Shown: positions 7,121 to 16,090, counted from the stretch's first letter. The stretch: 16,952 nucleotides of DNA from an uncultured Eubacteriales bacterium (GCA_902782895.1 CACZPA010000050.1:1-16952), one strand, 5' to 3'. The notes: generated from the letters alone by a model not told the origin. Program-made: numbers and translations.

Positions 7121-7636
7121 TCAGCCCTGCCCTGTCAGCAGCCTGCGCCACTCCGCGGTCAGCCTCTCGAGGCTCCACGCGGCATTGGCCGGACTTGAGG
7201 AAGGCAGTGTCACCGCCCGGATCCCCGTCACCGGCTCCTGATACTTCACATAATACTTCTCCGCAGTCTTGCCGTTTACAAAGATCCGCATGATCCGGGA
7301 CCCCGCGAGGATCGGCAGGAGATCCGCCGGAATCACACCTCGAATGCTCGCGTCAGAGGATCCCGTGATTTCACACTCTTCGATGACGTCATACAGCGCA
7401 AGACGGCTTCGCAGGATGAAGTCACGTTTCATTTCCACCGGCATGCGCGCCGGATCGACACCCTCCGGCACCGGCCATTCATAGACCGCCGCAAGAATCT
7501 TCCAGAACCGGTTCTGCGGATGCCCGTAGAAAAAAGCCTGTTCTCTCGATTTCACCGACGGGAAGCTTCCAAGAATCAAGGTATCGGACTGCTCGCCGTA
7601 GAGCGGCCCAAAGCCATGCGTCACATGTTCTGCCAT
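7121..7636 (-). CDS. DNA-deoxyinosine (hypoxanthine) glycosylase, UDG superfamily family 6-like
   Basis: A 171-residue protein of the uracil-DNA glycosylase fold. Motif I reads LILGSFPSVKSREQAFFYGHPQNRFW (first part residues 20-30, then 31-45), and motif II is LPSSSPAN (144-151). The GHPQN-FW pattern with N42 is typical of the family 6 hypoxanthine-DNA glycosylases, where this Asn is the catalytic residue; classical UDG or MUG motifs differ. It would remove hypoxanthine (deaminated adenine) from DNA to start base excision repair. The ATG at 7636 has a modest GAGG about 10 nt upstream. It lies 77 nt downstream of polC on the same strand with no evident promoter or terminator between, so co-transcription with the replicative polymerase is plausible. 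Confidence 0.85.
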   Translation of the reverse strand: MAEHVTHGFGPLYGEQSDTLILGSFPSVKSREQAFFYGHPQNRFWKILAAVYEWPVPEGVDPARMPVEMKRDFILRSRLALYDVIEECEITGSSDASIRGVIPADLLPILAGSRIMRIFVNGKTAEKYYVKYQEPVTGIRAVTLPSSSPANAAWSLERLTAEWRRLLTGQG

Positions 7637-7661
7637 ATTATCCGCGCCTCGTTTTACAAAA

Positions 7662-7719
7662 GATTCCGTCTCGGAACGCCCGTCTCGGAGGATTCATCTC
7701 AGAACAGCCCATCTCAGAA
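7662..7719. repeat. Degenerate tandem repeat (two 29-bp halves, four 14-15 bp units) at the polC 3' end
   Basis: On the plus strand the units are GATTCCGTCTCGGAA, CGCCCGTCTCGGAG, GATTCATCTCAGAA and CAGCCCATCTCAGAA. Units 1+2 and 3+4 form two similar 29-bp halves. The core CGTCTCGG becomes CATCTCAG in the second half, i.e. CG to CA changes at the same places. The last unit contains the polC stop codon (7714-7716), so the duplication started from or ran into the polC end. The repeat fills most of the polC-glycosylase gap. Confidence 0.6.
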
Positions 7720-10700
7720 AAGACTCATCTGCATGGACTCCGGCAGACCTTCCAGAATATGAAGCCGGCGCATGTCTTCGATGATCGTCTTGGAGACCTT
7801 GGCGCGCTCCGCAAAATCGTCCACCGTGATAAAGGGTGATTTCTCGCGTGCTTCCACGATGCTCTTCGCGGCCTGCGCGCCCATGCCGGGCAGCGCGGTA
7901 AACGGCGGCAGCAGCCGGTTATCCTTGGTCAGCTTAAAGCGCTCCGCTCCGGACTCGGTAAGACTGATCGGAGCGAACTGCACGCCGCGGCAATAGGCTT
8001 CGATCACAAGCTCCAGCGCCGTGACCTCGTCCTTATCCTTCTCCGTCGCGTCCTTGCCGAGCGCCTCGATCCGCGCCTTCTCCGCGCGGGCAACCTGCTC
8101 GCCGAAGCACATGGTCTCGTAATCAAAGACCTTCGCCCGGATACTGAAGAACGCGGCATAATACGCTTCTTTGTAATAAACCTTATAATAGGCCACACGC
8201 AGTGCCATCATGACATAAGCGGTCGCGTGTCCCTTTGGGAACAGGTATTTGATCTTCTTGCAGGAACGGATAAACCACTCCGGCACACCGGCCTCGCGCA
8301 TCTTGATTTCGTCGTCTTCCTTGATGCCCTTGCCCTTACGGACCGCCTCCATCGTCTTGAAAGCGTACAGATTGTCCATCTTGTGGCTGATCAGAGCAAC
8401 CATGATGTCGTCACGTGTACAGATAACGTCCGAAATCGTCGCCTCTCCGGCCGCGATAATGTCCGACGCGTTGTTATTCCACACATCCGTACCGTGGGAC
8501 AGACCGGAGATCCGGACCAGATCCGAGAAGCTCTTTGGCTTCGTATCCAGCAGCATGCCGCGTACAAAAGGCGTGCCGAATTCCGGCACTCCGTATGTTC
8601 CGGTCTTGCTGCCGATCTGCTCCGGCGTAACGCCGAGCGCGTCCGTGTTCAGGAAAAGCGACATGACCTTTTTGTCGTCCAACGGGATGTCCGTCGCGGC
8701 AAGCCCGGTCAGATCCGAAAGCATGCGGATCATGGTCGGATCATCGTGCCCGAGGATATCCAGCTTCAGCAGACGGTCATGCAGCTGGTGATAGTCGAAA
8801 TGGGTTGTAATCGTGCCGGCTTCCGCCTTGTTGGCCGGATACTGTACCGGACAAAACTGATAGATACTGTATCCCTTCGGTACAACGATCTGTCCCCCGG
8901 GATGCTGTCCCGTTGTCCGGCGCACGCCCGTGCAGCCCGCGACCAGCCGGTTGACTTCCGCCCGGTTCTCGTCCCTGCCGTGCGCCTCCAGATATTTCAT
9001 GACATATCCGTAAGCCGTCTTGTCCGCCAGGCCGCCCATCGTACCCGCGCGGAATACATGATCTTTACCGAAAAGTTCCTCGGTAAAAGCATGCGCGCGC
9101 GGCTGGTATTCGCCGGAGAAGTTCAGATCGATATCCGGCTCCTTATCACCGTTAAAGCCCAGGAAGGTTTCAAACGGGATCGTATGGCCGTTCTTCGCGA
9201 GCATGGTTCCGCACTTGGGGCAGACCTTATCCGGCAGATCAAAACCGGATTTGTCAGCGTTAGCGCGGATTTCCTCGGAATCGAATTCCGAATAATGGCA
9301 GTTTGGGCAGACATAGTGCGGCTGCAGCGGATTGACTTCGGTAATACCGGCCATCGTCGCGACAAAAGACGAGCCGACGGAGCCTCGGGAGCCGACAACG
9401 TATCCGTCCGCGTTGGAGTGCTTAACAAGCCGCTCCGCGATAATATAAAGGCTCGCGAAACCGTGCTTGATGATCGACCCCAGCTCTCTGTCCAGTCTTG
9501 CCTGCACGATCTCCGGCAGCGGATCTCCATAGATCGACTTTGCCTTGTCGTGCGTAATCTTCTCGAGCTCCTCGTTCGCGCCGGGGATCTCGGGCGTATA
9601 GGTCCCGTCCGGAATCGGTTTGATCTTCTCGATCTGCTCCGCGATCCGAAGCGGATTGTCGATGACGACTTCATGCGCCTTCTCCTCACCGAGGTAAGCG
9701 AATTCGTCCATCATCTCATTGGTCGTGCGGAAATACAGATCCGCCTGCTGATCCGCGTCCTCCATGCCCTTGCCGGTCAGAATGATCTTGCGGAAGATTC
9801 CGTCCTCCGGGTTCATGAAATGCACATCGCAGGTCGCTACAACCGGCTTGCCGTAATGCTCTCCGAGCTCCACGATTCGGCGGTTGATATTGCGCAGGCC
9901 TTCGTCGTCCGCGACACGTCCCTCACGGACCAGATATTCATTGTTGGTCAGCGGCTGGATCTCAAAATAGTCATAGAAATCCGCCAGACGGTCCAAAACC
10001 TCCTGCCCGTCCTCCTCGAGTACGGCCGTATACAGCTCGCCCGCGCTGCAGGCGGTGCCGATGATCATGCCTTCCCGGAAGCGGTTAAAGACGGATTTGG
10101 GTACACGCGGCGTGCGGAAGAAATACTGCAGATGCGAGATGGAGACCATCTCATACAGATTGCGCAGTCCGACCAGGTCCTTGACCAGAACGATCGCGTG
10201 ATAGGCTTTCAGACGCTTCGCGTCGATACCGGCCCGGATCAGCTCATTGATGCCGGAAAGATCCGCGATCTTGCGCTCTTTCAGCTCCTTCACGCATTGC
10301 ACGAAAATATCCGCGCAGGCCTGCGCGTCGTCCACCGCCCGGTGATGGTTCTCCAGAGAGATGCCGAGGTGACGGCATACCGCGTCCAGCGTGTATTTTT
10401 TCAGCGTATTATAGAGGCCGCGGGACAGCGCGAGCGTGTCCACGACCGTATTCTCAAAAGCAGGCAGGCCGAGCGCGAGCGCCTTGGCCGCGATAAAGCC
10501 TGTATCAAAGCCCGCGTTATGCGCGACGACCGCGTCCGTGCCGATGAAATCCAGGAATCTAGGCAGAACCTTTTCGATCGGATCGCTGCCCGCGACGTCC
10601 TCGTCCGTAATACTGGTCAGCTTTGTGATATGGTCCGGAATATGCCGGCCGGGATCGATAAAGCTGCTGAAGCGGTCGATAACTTCTCCTTTGCGGATCT

Positions 10701-12732
10701 TGACCGCGCCGATCTCGATGATCTGGTCTGACTCCTTGTTGAAACCCGTGGTCTCGATATCGAAGACGACGAATTCGTCGTCGAGCGTCTGTCCCTGATC
10801 GCGTGTTACCGCATCCTGCAGGTCGTCGACGAGATAGATCTCCACACCGTAGATGACCTTGATCGGAAGGTCGTTCGCGGCGGTCATGGCCTCCGGGAAT
10901 CCCTGGCAGACGCCGTGATCCGTGATCGCGACGGCCGGATGCCCCCAGCGCGCCGCCTGCTGGACAAGCTCGGTCGGCGAAGAAACAGCATCCATCTCGC
11001 TCATTTTGGAATGCATATGGAGCTCGACGCGTTTCTCCGGATAGGTATCCTGCCGCTCCGGGCGGAAATTCTTCTTGATCTTCCGGATCGCTTTGGCGCG
11101 GATGTGGGAATGTCCCCCGTGAAAATCCGGCTCGATCTCGCCGTAGACCTGAATCGATTTGCCGGGCTTCAGATCGGACGCAAGCTCTTTGTAGCGCTCC
11201 TTATCCGTACGGGAATAGACGGAAACCGACCCGGTCCCGTCCGTGATATCAATCGTCAGCGAAAGTCCGCCGGAACGGTCTTCTTTTGTTTCGTGCAGAA
11301 TGACCTGTCCCTCTACGGTCACTTCGCCGTGGACGTTCTCAATATTGCGGAGCGGCCGCAGCTCCTTCGCGATATAGGGCATGCCGATCAGCATCCCGTT
11401 GTACGCCTCAAGGACCTCCGGATCCGCTTCAAAAGGCTGCGCGCAGAGCATCAGGCTGTTGGCCACAAGCGTCAGCTCATGGATATAGTCATCCGCACGG
11501 ACTGTCCCGCGGGCCATCAGCGTAATGCCGGCCTTCAGCTTCTCTTCCATGTCCTCAAACTGGTCCTTCGGAATAAAGGACTTGACGAGAGCTTCATGCT
11601 GATAATCCGTCAGGCTCAGCTGGACGAGGATCTTCTCGCCCTTGATCTCCCGGGACGTTACAGAGGTCACAACGCCGTACAGAATCAGACGCTTACCGTC
11701 CTCCATCGCTGTAAACTCGCCGATCTTGCCGCGGATCGCGCGTCCGAAAAGAACCTCGTCATGCGGCAGTTCTTCTTCGCTTGTCTTATCTTCCGGATTC
11801 CCGTCCTGTTCCGCCTTCCAGTCGACCGAAGCGGGCGCCGGACGCTGATCCGCTGCGTCTGCCGGATTCTGAACCGAGGCATCTTCCGGATTCTGAACCG
11901 AGGCATCTGCTGGATTCCAGACCGGATTGTCATCCTGTGCCGGCGCGGCGGATCCCACCGGACCGGCTGCGGTTTGCATCGGGCCGGCTGCGGCTTCCTC
12001 TTCCCACGGAAGCGCGCTCACCGGAATCATTTCTCCGGCCGGAGCATTCTCCTCTGCCGGAACATGTCCCTCCGACGGATACGTGACAGCTGCCGGCTGG
12101 CCGGACCCTTCGCTCCGCCCTTCCGCACCGCCGTTATCCTGCGGCACACAGCTGCGCAGCAGCTCTTCTTCTTTGGCCTGAATACGGGCCTCCCGCATCT
12201 CATCGATCCTCGGATCCCTGGCGACGGCTTCCGCCAGCACTCTCACCGGCTGGCCGGTCATCTTCTCCATCAGGATCTCCAGACTGTGCAGGCAGCCGTT
12301 GAACTGCAGCAGACTGATCGTCTCCTGCGGAAGCGGAAGACGGATCCGTCCCCCGCTCAGGAACTCCGGCTCCGCGTTTTTCAGGATATGATAGCACATC
12401 GGACGCAGACGCTGCTCCTCTTCGAGGACATAATTCCACGCGTCCTCCATCCGCTCCCGCAGTGCTTCGTCATCGTCGTCCGCTTTCGGATTCTCCAGCT
12501 CGACCTCGAGATCCACGGTCAGCTGATTGCGGAAATTCTCCGCGATCGTCTCCTCCAACCCCTGTCGGAAAGCCGGATCCAGGATTTGATCCGTAACCGT
12601 CTGCACGACCAGCTTTCGCTCCTCCGTCCGAATCTCAACGTTCTGGACACGCAAAAGAGAAGCAGCGTTCCGCTGCCCCTCATCGGTCAGACAATCTTTA
12701 AAATAATCCGCTAAAGTCCTCTGTTCCTGCAT
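7714..12732 (-). CDS. polC: DNA polymerase III PolC-type alpha subunit, with expanded N-terminal linker
   Basis: The Gram-positive replicative polymerase, 1672 residues. The order is: N-terminal region (1-195); acidic, Ala/Pro-rich linker (about 196-325); OB-type region (to about 555); PHP first half (LHMHSKMSEMD, 571-581; ITDHG, 603-607); proofreading exonuclease (DIETTG 658-663, HNAGFD 738-743, HHRAVDDA 796-803); rest of PHP; then the polymerase core. The core has GSRGSVGSSF (1114-1123), a zinc site with Cys 1142, 1145, 1171 and 1174, and catalytic aspartates D1200 and D1202 in PDIDLNFS plus probably D1325 in LKLDILG. A helix-hairpin-helix LPGMGAQAAKSIVEAR (1614-1629) and a C-terminal QMSLF beta-clamp-binding motif follow. 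Usual length is about 1440, so this is roughly 230 longer. I chose ATG 12732 (GAGG 6 nt upstream) over GTG 12744, which overlaps the ispG stop but lacks a ribosome site. Confidence 0.97.
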   Translation of the reverse strand: MQEQRTLADYFKDCLTDEGQRNAASLLRVQNVEIRTEERKLVVQTVTDQILDPAFRQGLEETIAENFRNQLTVDLEVELENPKADDDDEALRERMEDAWNYVLEEEQRLRPMCYHILKNAEPEFLSGGRIRLPLPQETISLLQFNGCLHSLEILMEKMTGQPVRVLAEAVARDPRIDEMREARIQAKEEELLRSCVPQDNGGAEGRSEGSGQPAAVTYPSEGHVPAEENAPAGEMIPVSALPWEEEAAAGPMQTAAGPVGSAAPAQDDNPVWNPADASVQNPEDASVQNPADAADQRPAPASVDWKAEQDGNPEDKTSEEELPHDEVLFGRAIRGKIGEFTAMEDGKRLILYGVVTSVTSREIKGEKILVQLSLTDYQHEALVKSFIPKDQFEDMEEKLKAGITLMARGTVRADDYIHELTLVANSLMLCAQPFEADPEVLEAYNGMLIGMPYIAKELRPLRNIENVHGEVTVEGQVILHETKEDRSGGLSLTIDITDGTGSVSVYSRTDKERYKELASDLKPGKSIQVYGEIEPDFHGGHSHIRAKAIRKIKKNFRPERQDTYPEKRVELHMHSKMSEMDAVSSPTELVQQAARWGHPAVAITDHGVCQGFPEAMTAANDLPIKVIYGVEIYLVDDLQDAVTRDQGQTLDDEFVVFDIETTGFNKESDQIIEIGAVKIRKGEVIDRFSSFIDPGRHIPDHITKLTSITDEDVAGSDPIEKVLPRFLDFIGTDAVVAHNAGFDTGFIAAKALALGLPAFENTVVDTLALSRGLYNTLKKYTLDAVCRHLGISLENHHRAVDDAQACADIFVQCVKELKERKIADLSGINELIRAGIDAKRLKAYHAIVLVKDLVGLRNLYEMVSISHLQYFFRTPRVPKSVFNRFREGMIIGTACSAGELYTAVLEEDGQEVLDRLADFYDYFEIQPLTNNEYLVREGRVADDEGLRNINRRIVELGEHYGKPVVATCDVHFMNPEDGIFRKIILTGKGMEDADQQADLYFRTTNEMMDEFAYLGEEKAHEVVIDNPLRIAEQIEKIKPIPDGTYTPEIPGANEELEKITHDKAKSIYGDPLPEIVQARLDRELGSIIKHGFASLYIIAERLVKHSNADGYVVGSRGSVGSSFVATMAGITEVNPLQPHYVCPNCHYSEFDSEEIRANADKSGFDLPDKVCPKCGTMLAKNGHTIPFETFLGFNGDKEPDIDLNFSGEYQPRAHAFTEELFGKDHVFRAGTMGGLADKTAYGYVMKYLEAHGRDENRAEVNRLVAGCTGVRRTTGQHPGGQIVVPKGYSIYQFCPVQYPANKAEAGTITTHFDYHQLHDRLLKLDILGHDDPTMIRMLSDLTGLAATDIPLDDKKVMSLFLNTDALGVTPEQIGSKTGTYGVPEFGTPFVRGMLLDTKPKSFSDLVRISGLSHGTDVWNNNASDIIAAGEATISDVICTRDDIMVALISHKMDNLYAFKTMEAVRKGKGIKEDDEIKMREAGVPEWFIRSCKKIKYLFPKGHATAYVMMALRVAYYKVYYKEAYYAAFFSIRAKVFDYETMCFGEQVARAEKARIEALGKDATEKDKDEVTALELVIEAYCRGVQFAPISLTESGAERFKLTKDNRLLPPFTALPGMGAQAAKSIVEAREKSPFITVDDFAERAKVSKTIIEDMRRLHILEGLPESMQMSLF
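11840..11916 (-). repeat. 24-bp coding tandem repeat in the polC linker
   Basis: Two adjacent 24-bp copies (11864-11887 and 11888-11911) differ at only two bases; a weaker copy lies at 11840-11863 and a fragment follows 11911. They encode three 8-residue units in PolC residues 273-296: NPADASVQ, NPEDASVQ, NPADAADQ. They sit in the disordered-looking acidic linker between the N-terminal region and the OB region, so length change here should be tolerated. Confidence 0.75.
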
Positions 12733-12740
12733 CTGTATCC

Positions 12741-13817
12741 TCACACATTCTGTGTCATTTCGTCTTTCAGTTTATGGAATTCCTGCAGAAGCGCCGGCAA
12801 CAGCTCATCCTCCGGTACTTTCCGCAGAATCTCTCCCTTACGGAAGATCAGTCCTTCTCCTTTGCCGCCGGCTATGCCGAGATCGGCTTCCCGCGCCTCT
12901 CCCGGTCCGTTCACGATGCATCCCATAACAGCGATGCGGATCGGCAATGTTTCGTCTTTAAGTGTCTCTCTTGCGTCATCCGCAAGCTTTACCAGATCGA
13001 TGGACGTGCGTCCGCAGGTCGGGCAGGAAACCCATTCGATCCCCGAGTTGCGCAGTCCCGCGAAACGCAGGATCTGCTTCGCGACACGGACTTCTTCGAC
13101 AGGATCGGCCGTCAGTGAAACCCGGATCGTGTCCCCGATCCCCGCGTGCAGCAAGGCACCCAGTCCCATGGCGGATTTGACCGTTCCGTCCGACAGTCCG
13201 CCCGCCTCGGTAATGCCGAGATGCAGCGGATAATCATACTGTGCGGCAAAAGCCAGATTCGCGTCCACGCAAAGATTGACCGTAGAGGCCTTGATCGATA
13301 CGACCATATCGGAGAAGCCGCATTCCTCCAGCTGTCTGACCTTGCCGGCCGCGCTCTCCGCGAGCGCCTCCGCGGTCGGTCCGCCGTATTTCGCGAGCAG
13401 CTCCCTCTCCAGCGAACCGGAATTCACACCGACACGGATCGGGACATGATGTGCCTTACAAGCGTCCGCGACCGCACGGACCTTGTCCTTGGACCCGATA
13501 TTGCCCGGATTGATGCGGATCTTATCCGCGCCGTGCTCGACCGCCGCGATCGCAAGACGGTAATCAAAATGGATATCCGCGACAAGCGGAATATGGATCC
13601 TCTCGCGGATCTTCTCAAAAGCTTCCGCGGACGCCATGTCCGGTACGGTCGCGCGGATGATCTCGCATCCGGCCTCCTCGAGCTCCAGGATCTGCCGGAC
13701 GGTCGCCTCCACATCCGCTGTTCTTGTATTGGTCATGGACTGGATCCGGACCGGAGCCCCGCCGCCAAGCGTCAGACCACCGACCTTCACCGGCCTTGTA
13801 TCTTTACGTGTAAACAT
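12741..13817 (-). CDS. ispG: 4-hydroxy-3-methylbut-2-enyl diphosphate synthase (flavodoxin-type IspG/GcpE)
   Basis: A 358-residue enzyme of the MEP isoprenoid pathway that reductively opens MEcPP to HMBPP using a [4Fe-4S] cluster. The cluster ligands are visible as C265 and C268 in SCPTCGRT and C300 in MGCIVNGPGEA, with E307 the likely fourth ligand. The TIM-barrel part shows the usual VRIQSMTNT, LVADIHFDY and KIRINPGNIG motifs. Length fits the short bacterial form without the plant/Chlamydia insert. The ATG is 3 nt after the rseP stop, with GTGGGG as a weak ribosome site, implying coupled translation. With dxr two genes upstream, two MEP steps share this operon. Confidence 0.97.
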   Translation of the reverse strand: MFTRKDTRPVKVGGLTLGGGAPVRIQSMTNTRTADVEATVRQILELEEAGCEIIRATVPDMASAEAFEKIRERIHIPLVADIHFDYRLAIAAVEHGADKIRINPGNIGSKDKVRAVADACKAHHVPIRVGVNSGSLERELLAKYGGPTAEALAESAAGKVRQLEECGFSDMVVSIKASTVNLCVDANLAFAAQYDYPLHLGITEAGGLSDGTVKSAMGLGALLHAGIGDTIRVSLTADPVEEVRVAKQILRFAGLRNSGIEWVSCPTCGRTSIDLVKLADDARETLKDETLPIRIAVMGCIVNGPGEAREADLGIAGGKGEGLIFRKGEILRKVPEDELLPALLQEFHKLKDEMTQNV

Positions 13818-13820
13818 GTT

Positions 13821-14906
13821 TTACCCCACGATCCGCCGGATATCCTGATATGCCACCAGCGCCATGACGGTGAAAAGCAGGACAAATCCGACAAGATAGA
13901 TGATGTTTTCAACCTTCTTGTTGACCGGCTTGTGGAAGATCGCTTCGATCAGCAGGAAGACCAGATGGCTTCCGTCAAGCGCCGGTATCGGGAAAAGGTT
14001 CATGACGCCGAGATTGATGGAGAGCACCGCCGTCAGGCTCAGGATCGTCACGATCAGCGCACGGAAGCTGATGGCCGCGGCCTGTGTATAGGTATCGTCC
14101 ATCACCTGCACGATACCGATGGGGCCCATGACCTGTCCCGTCCCGAGCTGTCCCGTGATCAGCTGCACAAAGCTCCGGACAACCAGCCGGATATTGCCGA
14201 GCATCTCCCAGAAAGCCTCCTGGAATGTGCTTCCGATCAGCCCGGGTACCGCTGCCAATCCGTCCTTCGCGATCGCGTCCTTCCAACCGAGATTCTCCGC
14301 TCCGACCGTTATGCCGAGCAGATACCGGCCGTCCTCTTCCGAATATTGCGGTGTCACGGTCAGCGTCTCTTTTGTCCCGTCCGTGTGGCGCACGATGACC
14401 TCGGTCGGTTTCTCTCCGATATCGATCATGATATAGGTCAGATCCTGATAAATATGGACCTTCCGGCCGTCCACCGACAGGATCGTATCGCCGCTCTGCA
14501 TGCCGGCCGCAGCCGCACCGCCCGCCGGATCCAGATCCCGTACCGCAGGCGTGTAATATCCGGTCATGATGACCAGAATCACCGTAAAAATAAACGCTGT
14601 CAGAATATTCATGAGCGGCCCGGCGATAACGATCGCCATCCGTCTCCAGACGGATTTCTCCGAGAAGGACCCAGCCTCCTCGACCGGCTCGTCCTCGCCG
14701 AGCATGCTGCAAAAGCCTCCGACCGGCAGCAGCCTCCAGGAATACTCTGTTCCGGACTTTTTCGACACATGGCTGACGATCTTAGGCCCCATTCCGAAAG
14801 CAAATTCTTTGACAAACACACCGTTCTTCCGCGCCACGATGAAATGTCCCCACTCGTGGATCATGATCATGAACGCGAAGACCAGTATCGCGATTACAAT
14901 ACCCAT
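13821..14906 (-). CDS. rseP: Site-2 intramembrane zinc metalloprotease (RseP/RasP)
   Basis: A 361-residue membrane protease of the S2P family (M50B). The zinc motif HEWGH is at residues 17-21 in the first membrane helix and the second motif NLFPIPALDG at 303-312 (D311 is the third ligand). A PDZ domain lies between, about 118-190, after the membrane helix near 92-115; a further helix sits at about 336-354. In Firmicutes it cleaves membrane anchors such as anti-sigma factors and remnant signal peptides; the actual substrate here is not shown. The start ATG is 3 nt after the dxr stop and has only a weak ribosome site, so coupling with dxr is likely. Confidence 0.96.
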   Translation of the reverse strand: MGIVIAILVFAFMIMIHEWGHFIVARKNGVFVKEFAFGMGPKIVSHVSKKSGTEYSWRLLPVGGFCSMLGEDEPVEEAGSFSEKSVWRRMAIVIAGPLMNILTAFIFTVILVIMTGYYTPAVRDLDPAGGAAAAGMQSGDTILSVDGRKVHIYQDLTYIMIDIGEKPTEVIVRHTDGTKETLTVTPQYSEEDGRYLLGITVGAENLGWKDAIAKDGLAAVPGLIGSTFQEAFWEMLGNIRLVVRSFVQLITGQLGTGQVMGPIGIVQVMDDTYTQAAAISFRALIVTILSLTAVLSINLGVMNLFPIPALDGSHLVFLLIEAIFHKPVNKKVENIIYLVGFVLLFTVMALVAYQDIRRIVG

Positions 14907-14909
14907 ATT

Positions 14910-16070
14910 TTATCCGTTCCGGGACCACAGGTCCCTGATTCTCTTCTCCCACTCAAAAACTTCTTCCAGCTCATAAGCAGAGTCCGCCAGTCCCTGGGAC
15001 GCCGCCCAGTCCAGACTCTTCTCGATCCTCTCGTAGATGCCGGTAAAACCGATCCTGTCCGCGAGGAAATCCGCGACCGCGCATTCATTGGCCGCGTTCA
15101 GCACGGCGGGATACAGTCCGCCCTCCTGCATGACTTCCCGCGCAAGGCGCAGGGATACAAAAACATCCTCATCCGGCTCTTCGAACGTCAGCGAGCCATA
15201 TGCAGCCAGATTCAGCGGCTGTATGACGCGCGGGCCCCTCTCCGGATAGGCCAGTGCGACCTCGATCGGGAGCCGCATGTCCGGTACCGCGAGCTGCGCG
15301 ATGACCGATCCGTCCACCAGCTCGATCATCGAATGGATGACGCTCTGCGGATGCACCACCACACGGATCCTCTCCGGTCCGCAGTCAAACAGCCATCTCG
15401 CCTCGATTGTCTCCAGTCCCTTATTGACCATCGTCGCGGAGTCGATCGTGATCTTGGCGCCCATCTTCCAGCTCGGATGGCGCAGCGCCTGTTCTTTTGT
15501 CACGGACTGAAGCTGCTCTTTCGTAAATCCGCGGAAAGGTCCTCCCGACGCTGTCAGAATCAGCCCGGCGAGCTCCTTGCGATCCTGTACGCCGTACAGA
15601 CACTGGAAAATCGCCCCGTGTTCGCTGTCCACGGGCAGGATCCGGACCTGATGCTCCCGTGCAAGCCGCATGATCAGCTGCCCCGCGCACACCAGCGTTT
15701 CCTTGTTGGCAAGCGCGATATCCTTGCCGGCCTTGATTGCTTCTACCGTCGGCCGCAGTCCGATCATGCCCACCATTGCGGTCACTACGATCTGCGCCTC
15801 CGGCATCCGGACGATCTCAAGCAGCCCGTCCATCCCGCACAGAAGCTTCGTCTCCGGATACGGCCAGTCGCAGGAAGCCTTTTCATAGCTTACAGGGTCG
15901 TAGATGACCGCCGCCAGGGGCCTGAACTTCTGCACCTGCGCGCGCAGCACCTCCGCCGACGTATTGACAGCCAGCGCGACGACCTTATAGTCCTCCGGAC
16001 ATGCCTCGATAACAGAAAGGGTCTGCGTACCGATTGATCCGCTCGACCCGAGAATTACGATATTCTTCAA
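14910..16070 (-). CDS. dxr: 1-deoxy-D-xylulose 5-phosphate reductoisomerase, TTG start
   Basis: A 386-residue cytosolic enzyme turning DXP into MEP with NADPH and a divalent metal. The NADPH loop GSSGSIGTQTL is at residues 8-18. Metal ligands D148 and E150 (PVDSEH) and E220 (in VNKGLE) are present, as are SGGPF (175-179), H198, and N216-K217, so it looks fully active and should be sensitive to fosmidomycin (inference). The start is TTG at 16070-16068: the codon reads TTG AAG AAT ATC, and GGGAGG stands 6 nt upstream. No ATG is available near, and the encoded N-terminus KNIVILGSSGSIG is exactly where the family begins. It lies 20 nt after cdsA. Confidence 0.96.
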   Translation of the reverse strand: MKNIVILGSSGSIGTQTLSVIEACPEDYKVVALAVNTSAEVLRAQVQKFRPLAAVIYDPVSYEKASCDWPYPETKLLCGMDGLLEIVRMPEAQIVVTAMVGMIGLRPTVEAIKAGKDIALANKETLVCAGQLIMRLAREHQVRILPVDSEHGAIFQCLYGVQDRKELAGLILTASGGPFRGFTKEQLQSVTKEQALRHPSWKMGAKITIDSATMVNKGLETIEARWLFDCGPERIRVVVHPQSVIHSMIELVDGSVIAQLAVPDMRLPIEVALAYPERGPRVIQPLNLAAYGSLTFEEPDEDVFVSLRLAREVMQEGGLYPAVLNAANECAVADFLADRIGFTGIYERIEKSLDWAASQGLADSAYELEEVFEWEKRIRDLWSRNG

Positions 16071-16090
16071 AATGTTCCTCCCGCGGAGTT

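Noticed and set aside
13146..16037. A 963-codon plus-strand open frame running antisense across ispG, rseP and dxr, with similar long frames at 8227-10731 and 10915-12714 antisense to polC
   Set aside because: They lie opposite well-identified conserved genes and their translations are rich in Arg, Asp, His and Leu with no recognisable domain. Long antisense frames are expected from the codon bias of GC-rich genes.
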